Source: Solobacterium sp.
GTDB lineage: Bacteria > Bacillota_I > Bacilli_A > Erysipelotrichales > Erysipelotrichaceae
Assembly: GCA_017514645.1 (NCBI GenBank)
Contig: JAFWJP010000109.1
Location: forward strand, 1-8,709
DNA: 8,709 nucleotides
Direction of reading: 5' to 3'
The translations under genes and the position numbers were made by a program. Position 1 is the stretch's first letter, and each line of letters starts with the position of its first letter. This document shows positions 6,584 through 8,709 of this stretch, in pieces. The notes under the pieces are model-generated. The model was not told where the DNA came from and ran no database searches. It saw only the letters and a list, made by a program, of their open reading frames with translations.

Positions 6584-7495
6584 TTATTCTTCGGCTGTGG
6601 GTTCTTCTGCGGCCGGGACTTCTTCAGCTGCGGGCGCTTCTTCTGCCGGTGCCGGTTTCAGGGTGCTGACAAACATCTCTACAGTTGCCGGATCGGTATG
6701 GGAGAGGAAGAGGCTCTTCTCCTGATCCAGGGCTTCGAGAGAGGCCATTTCGCCTTCACTGAGCTTGAAGTCGAGAATGTTGAAGTTCTCCTCCATACGT
6801 TCCGTATGGACGGATTTCGGCAGTACGACGACACCGCGGTCAATGTTCCAGCGCAGAGCGATCTGGGCGGCTGTCTTCTTGTATTTTGCACCGATGGCTG
6901 TCAGGATCGGGTCTGTCAGGAGTTCCTTCTTCGCTTCACCGAGCGGAGCCCAGGCTTCCGGTGTCACACCGTATTTTCTCATGGTCTCCAGGGCAGCTGT
7001 CTGCTGGAAGAGCGGGTGGAGCTCAACCTGGTTGACCATCGGACGGATGCGGTTGAACGCACAGAGATCGACCAGACGGTCCGGATAGAAGTTGGATACA
7101 CCGATGGCACGGATCTTGCCTTCGTTGTAGAGGTCTTCCAGTGCCCGCCATGCACCGTAGATGTCACCGAAGGGCTGGTGCAGCAGCATCAGATCGATAT
7201 ACTCAAGACCCATGACTTCCAGCGTCTTCAGGACGGAAGCTCTGCAGGCATCATAGCCGTAATCGGAGATCCAGACCTTGCTGGTGATGAAGAATTCCGT
7301 ACGCGGAATGCCGGAGCTCCGGATCGCTGCACCTACTTCTGCTTCGTTGCGGTAGGCCTGGGCAGTATCGAAACTGCGGTATCCGATGCGGATCGCTTCT
7401 GCGACACAGGCTTCTGTTTCTTCAGGCGGAATCTGGTAGACACCATATCCGAGGACAGGCATGGCAATGCCGTTGGCTAAGGTCACATACTCCAT
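6584..7495 (-). CDS. Aldo/keto reductase with an Ala/Glu/Pro-rich C-terminal tail
   Basis: NADPH-dependent (beta/alpha)8-barrel oxidoreductase that reduces aldehydes or ketones, close to the 2,5-diketo-gluconate reductase/AKR5 type. The catalytic tetrad is complete: D43 and Y48 in FDTAQAY, K73 (TSKVW) and H106 (LLHQP). GVSNFYPDRL (132-141) is a family signature. LPKSVHTERMEEN (225-237) holds the likely NADP 2'-phosphate contacts K227, S228 and R233. The barrel ends near residue 278, and residues 281-303 are a low-complexity tail with APAAEEVPAAEEPTAEE, unusual for the family. The start has AGGAGG (7505-7510) 9 nt upstream, lying inside the end of the preceding gene. It is the second gene of an operon, 4 nt after the upstream stop. 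Physiological substrate unknown. Confidence 0.95.
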   Translation of the reverse strand: MEYVTLANGIAMPVLGYGVYQIPPEETEACVAEAIRIGYRSFDTAQAYRNEAEVGAAIRSSGIPRTEFFITSKVWISDYGYDACRASVLKTLEVMGLEYIDLMLLHQPFGDIYGAWRALEDLYNEGKIRAIGVSNFYPDRLVDLCAFNRIRPMVNQVELHPLFQQTAALETMRKYGVTPEAWAPLGEAKKELLTDPILTAIGAKYKKTAAQIALRWNIDRGVVVLPKSVHTERMEENFNILDFKLSEGEMASLEALDQEKSLFLSHTDPATVEMFVSTLKPAPAEEAPAAEEVPAAEEPTAEE

Positions 7496-7499
7496 AGAA

Positions 7500-8057
7500 T
7501 CAATCCTCCTTCTGATAGGTAATATGTATGGATTCGTTGACAGCGATGCGATCGTTGGATTCCTGCTTGATCATGTCGTAGACGGCTTTGTCCTGGATCA
7601 GGATATGATAGGCTTCCCAGACGGCTTCCAGCCAGTCTTCATTGAGTTCAAAGCTTTCTTCCAGCAGCGGACAATAATAGGGAAGTTCCAGGTCAAACCG
7701 GACAAGGGACAGCCTGTCCTGTTCATCGAGGTGGGCAGTTACAGGAAAGAAGCGGCACTGCAACGGACGTTTCTTGCGCTTGCAGTATGCAGGTCCGTAG
7801 CAGTTGACATACCAGACTTCTTCCGGCCAGCCGTCAGGGAACTGATGGTCTGATGCCTTGACCTTGCGCCAGAACAGCCAGGGATCCTTCTGATCGTGGA
7901 CGGCTTCTTCTCCCGGGAACAGGTACATGCCCATGTCGCGGTCGTTCTCCGGCTGGCAGCAGACGCTGTGACACAGTCTGCCGCAGTCGTAGGAAAGAAC
8001 CTCAACCTGATTGAGCATGTCATAGATCATCCGGTATTGTTCGGGAGAGGTCGTCAT
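7500..8057 (-). CDS. YkgJ-like cysteine-cluster protein (putative metal/Fe-S binding)
   Basis: 185-aa cytosolic protein resembling the YkgJ-type 'Fe-S cluster/zinc or iron chelating' family. The N-terminal cluster YDCGRLCHSVCC gives C25, C29, C33 and C34, followed by MYLFPGEE (44-51), a block typical of the family. C86, C92 and C101 (VNCYGPAYC, QCRFFP) and C129 (YYCPLL) complete eight cysteines. The role is unknown; metal binding is inferred from the cysteines. The frame continues upstream, but the extension (hydrophobic, low-quality, through the rRNA promoter region) is unlike the family, so MTTSPEQYR at 8057 is chosen. No Shine-Dalgarno precedes it, and a TATAAT lies only 12 nt upstream. 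It is the first gene of an operon with the aldo/keto reductase (4-nt gap). Confidence 0.82.
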   Translation of the reverse strand: MTTSPEQYRMIYDMLNQVEVLSYDCGRLCHSVCCQPENDRDMGMYLFPGEEAVHDQKDPWLFWRKVKASDHQFPDGWPEEVWYVNCYGPAYCKRKKRPLQCRFFPVTAHLDEQDRLSLVRFDLELPYYCPLLEESFELNEDWLEAVWEAYHILIQDKAVYDMIKQESNDRIAVNESIHITYQKED

Positions 8058-8069
8058 ATGTATATATCC

Positions 8070-8097
8070 ATTATATAGGAAAACGGATAACAGATAA
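8070..8097 (-). promoter_or_regulatory. Candidate promoter of the cysteine-cluster/aldo-keto reductase operon
   Basis: On the minus strand a perfect TATAAT (8075 to 8070) has a weak -35 TTATCT (8097 to 8092, 3/6) 16 nt upstream. Transcription would begin near 8063, leaving only a handful of bases before ATG 8057. It is divergent from the rRNA promoter about 150 nt away. Confidence 0.45.
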
Positions 8098-8190
8098 TGA
8101 ATGATCAGTGAAAGGGGACGCGGAACACCCCGGAAAAACAGTAAAAAACAGGCCGGAAATATGGTTGGAAAGCGTACCATCCAAGCCCCG

Positions 8191-8250
8191 GAAAATAATT
8201 GAAAAATAATCGAAAAAGTTGTTGACAGGGGGTTGCGGTGGTAGTAATCT
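8191..8250 (+). promoter_or_regulatory. rRNA operon promoter with UP-element-like phased A-tracts
   Basis: A perfect -35 TTGACA is at 8222-8227. The -10 is less clear: TAATCT (8245-8250) has ideal 17-nt spacing but only 3/6 matches, while AGTAAT (8243-8248, 15 nt) and TCTAAT (8248-8253, 20 nt) match better with poorer spacing. Immediately upstream, GAAAATAATT, GAAAAATAAT and GAAAAAGTT begin at 8191, 8201 and 8212, that is A-tracts at helical spacing where an UP element would bind RNA polymerase alpha. The promoter lies about 160 nt before mature 16S. Confidence 0.75.
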
Positions 8251-8267
8251 AATAAAGCACTGACCGG

Positions 8268-8305
8268 GAAGCGATGAGCTTCAGGACAGTTTCGATCTTT
8301 GAAAA
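8268..8305 (+). promoter_or_regulatory. rRNA leader antitermination elements (boxB-like hairpin and boxA)
   Basis: GAAGC (8268-8272) and GCTTC (8278-8282) form a 5-bp hairpin with a 5-nt loop, followed 10 nt later by CGATCTTTGAAAA (8293-8305), which matches the boxA type (TGCTCTTTGAAAA) of Firmicutes rRNA leaders. The order boxB then boxA is that of known rrn leaders; NusB/S10 binding is inferred. Confidence 0.6.
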
Positions 8306-8339
8306 CCAAACAGGAATTAAGCAACAAGACGTCAAAATT

Positions 8340-8371
8340 TATGGAAAAGACTCCATAGATAGAATATGGAG
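8340..8371 (+). other. Mutually exclusive hairpins in the 16S leader
   Basis: TATGGA (8340-8345) can pair with TCCATA (8352-8357; 6 bp, 6-nt loop). The same segment, as CTCCATA (8351-8357), can instead pair with TATGGAG (8365-8371; 7 bp, 7-nt loop). Only one can form at a time. The structure ends 11 nt before mature 16S, so a role in folding or processing of the precursor is plausible but inferred. Confidence 0.5.
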
Positions 8372-8382
8372 CGAGCTAAGAA

Positions 8383-8709
8383 CAAATGGAGAGTTTGATC
8401 CTTGCTCAGGATATACGCTGGCGGCGTGCCTAATACATGCAAGTCGAACGAGGGGATCCAGCTTGCTGGAGAACCTAGTGGCGAACGGGTGAGTAAAACG
8501 TAAGCAACCTGCCCACGAAGACTGGGATAATCCCTGGAAACGGGGACTAAGACCGGATAGGTAACGGAGGGGCATCCCTCTGTTATTAAAGGAGAGAAAC
8601 ACTGGTGGATGGGCTTACGGTGCATTAGTTAGTTGGCGAGGGTAACGGCCCACCAAGACGATGATGCATAGCCGGCCTGAGAGGGTGAACGGCCACATTG
8701 GGACTGAGA
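8383..8709 (+). rRNA. rrs: 16S ribosomal RNA, 5' part (runs off the window)
   Basis: Starts with GAGTTTGATC at 8391, so the mature 5' end is near 8383 by analogy with the 8 nt before this motif in E. coli. Universal blocks follow: CTGGCGGCGTGCCTAA, TACATGCAAGTCGAACG, GGCGAACGGGTGAGTAA and GGGACTGAGA at the window end (roughly E. coli position 330). The V1 hairpin CCAGC-TT-GCTGG and a long V2 helix (TAACGGAGGG with CCCTCTGTTA) are intact. The variable regions look Erysipelotrichia-like. Two departures from the usual start are seen: CCTTGCTCAG instead of CCTGGCTCAG, and GGATATACGC instead of GGATGAACGC. Confidence 0.97.

Noticed and set aside
6584..6655. Imperfect repeats in DNA at the aldo/keto reductase 3' end as a possible repeat array
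   Set aside because: They are codons of the low-complexity PAAEE tail in a continuous frame, with no spacers; not CRISPR or a mobile element.
6698..7480. 260-codon open frame on the plus strand
   Set aside because: Antisense to the aldo/keto reductase, whose catalytic residues are all present on the other strand.
8054..8071. Five-codon ORF (MDIYI) on the minus strand overlapping the cysteine-cluster start
   Set aside because: Its ATG overlaps the TATAAT box and would lie upstream of the expected transcription start.
8076..8190. Search for a tRNA, riboswitch or small RNA in the divergent intergenic region
   Set aside because: Only short inverted repeats such as ATGGT/ACCAT (8161-8180 area) are seen; no cloverleaf, T-box or known riboswitch core.
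8058..8327. Upstream extension of the cysteine-cluster protein to 275 aa
   Set aside because: It would run through the divergent and rRNA promoter region, is hydrophobic and unlike the family, and has no ribosome site.
8332..8625. Minus-strand frames over the start of the 16S gene
   Set aside because: Translations of the rRNA complement; spurious proteins of this kind are well known in databases.

Overview
The window most likely comes from a low-to-mid GC Gram-positive bacterium of the Erysipelotrichaceae/Erysipelotrichia type. It ends in the first ~327 nt of a 16S rRNA gene. The signature stretches there (ACGTAAGCAACCTGCCC, and the region just before GGGACTGAGA) look like that family to me, but no database search was possible. 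Strong GGAGG-type ribosome binding sites and Firmicutes-style metabolic genes agree with this.

Layout. (1) 1-2374, + strand: a GltA/NfnB-type FAD/NAD(P)H iron-sulfur oxidoreductase, probably cut at its 5' end by the window edge, and a family M19 dipeptidase 1 nt downstream. A perfect-stem bidirectional terminator (2385-2413) separates them from a convergent membrane-anchored alpha/beta hydrolase (2413-3129, - strand), which has its own candidate promoter. (2) 3275-3760, + strand: an unrecognised multi-pass membrane protein with no clear Shine-Dalgarno, closed by a strong intrinsic terminator (3793-3818). (3) 3864-6518, + strand: a run of accessory-looking genes. It holds a possible 44-aa reading frame overlapping the next gene by 4 nt, a DUF3990 protein (ADP-ribosyltransferase-like fold), a 54-aa unknown protein, and a beta-CASP metallo-beta-lactamase nuclease of the CPSF/YSH1-like type, ending in a bidirectional terminator (6525-6562). 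(4) 6584-8057, - strand: a two-gene operon of a YkgJ-like cysteine-cluster protein followed by an aldo/keto reductase with an unusual Ala/Glu/Pro tail. (5) 8191-8709, + strand: rRNA operon control region (phased A-tracts, TTGACA -35, boxB-like hairpin, boxA, a pair of mutually exclusive leader hairpins) and the start of 16S rRNA.

How the genes may work together. GltA and the dipeptidase fit amino-acid/nitrogen metabolism: one handles glutamate and reductant, the other releases amino acids from dipeptides. The DUF3990 / small protein / beta-CASP nuclease run is the least explained part. It combines a predicted NAD-using enzyme, small partner-sized proteins and a ribonuclease-type enzyme. Whether this is a functional unit or a chance arrangement cannot be decided from one sequence. 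No CRISPR array, tRNA, insertion sequence or phage gene was seen.
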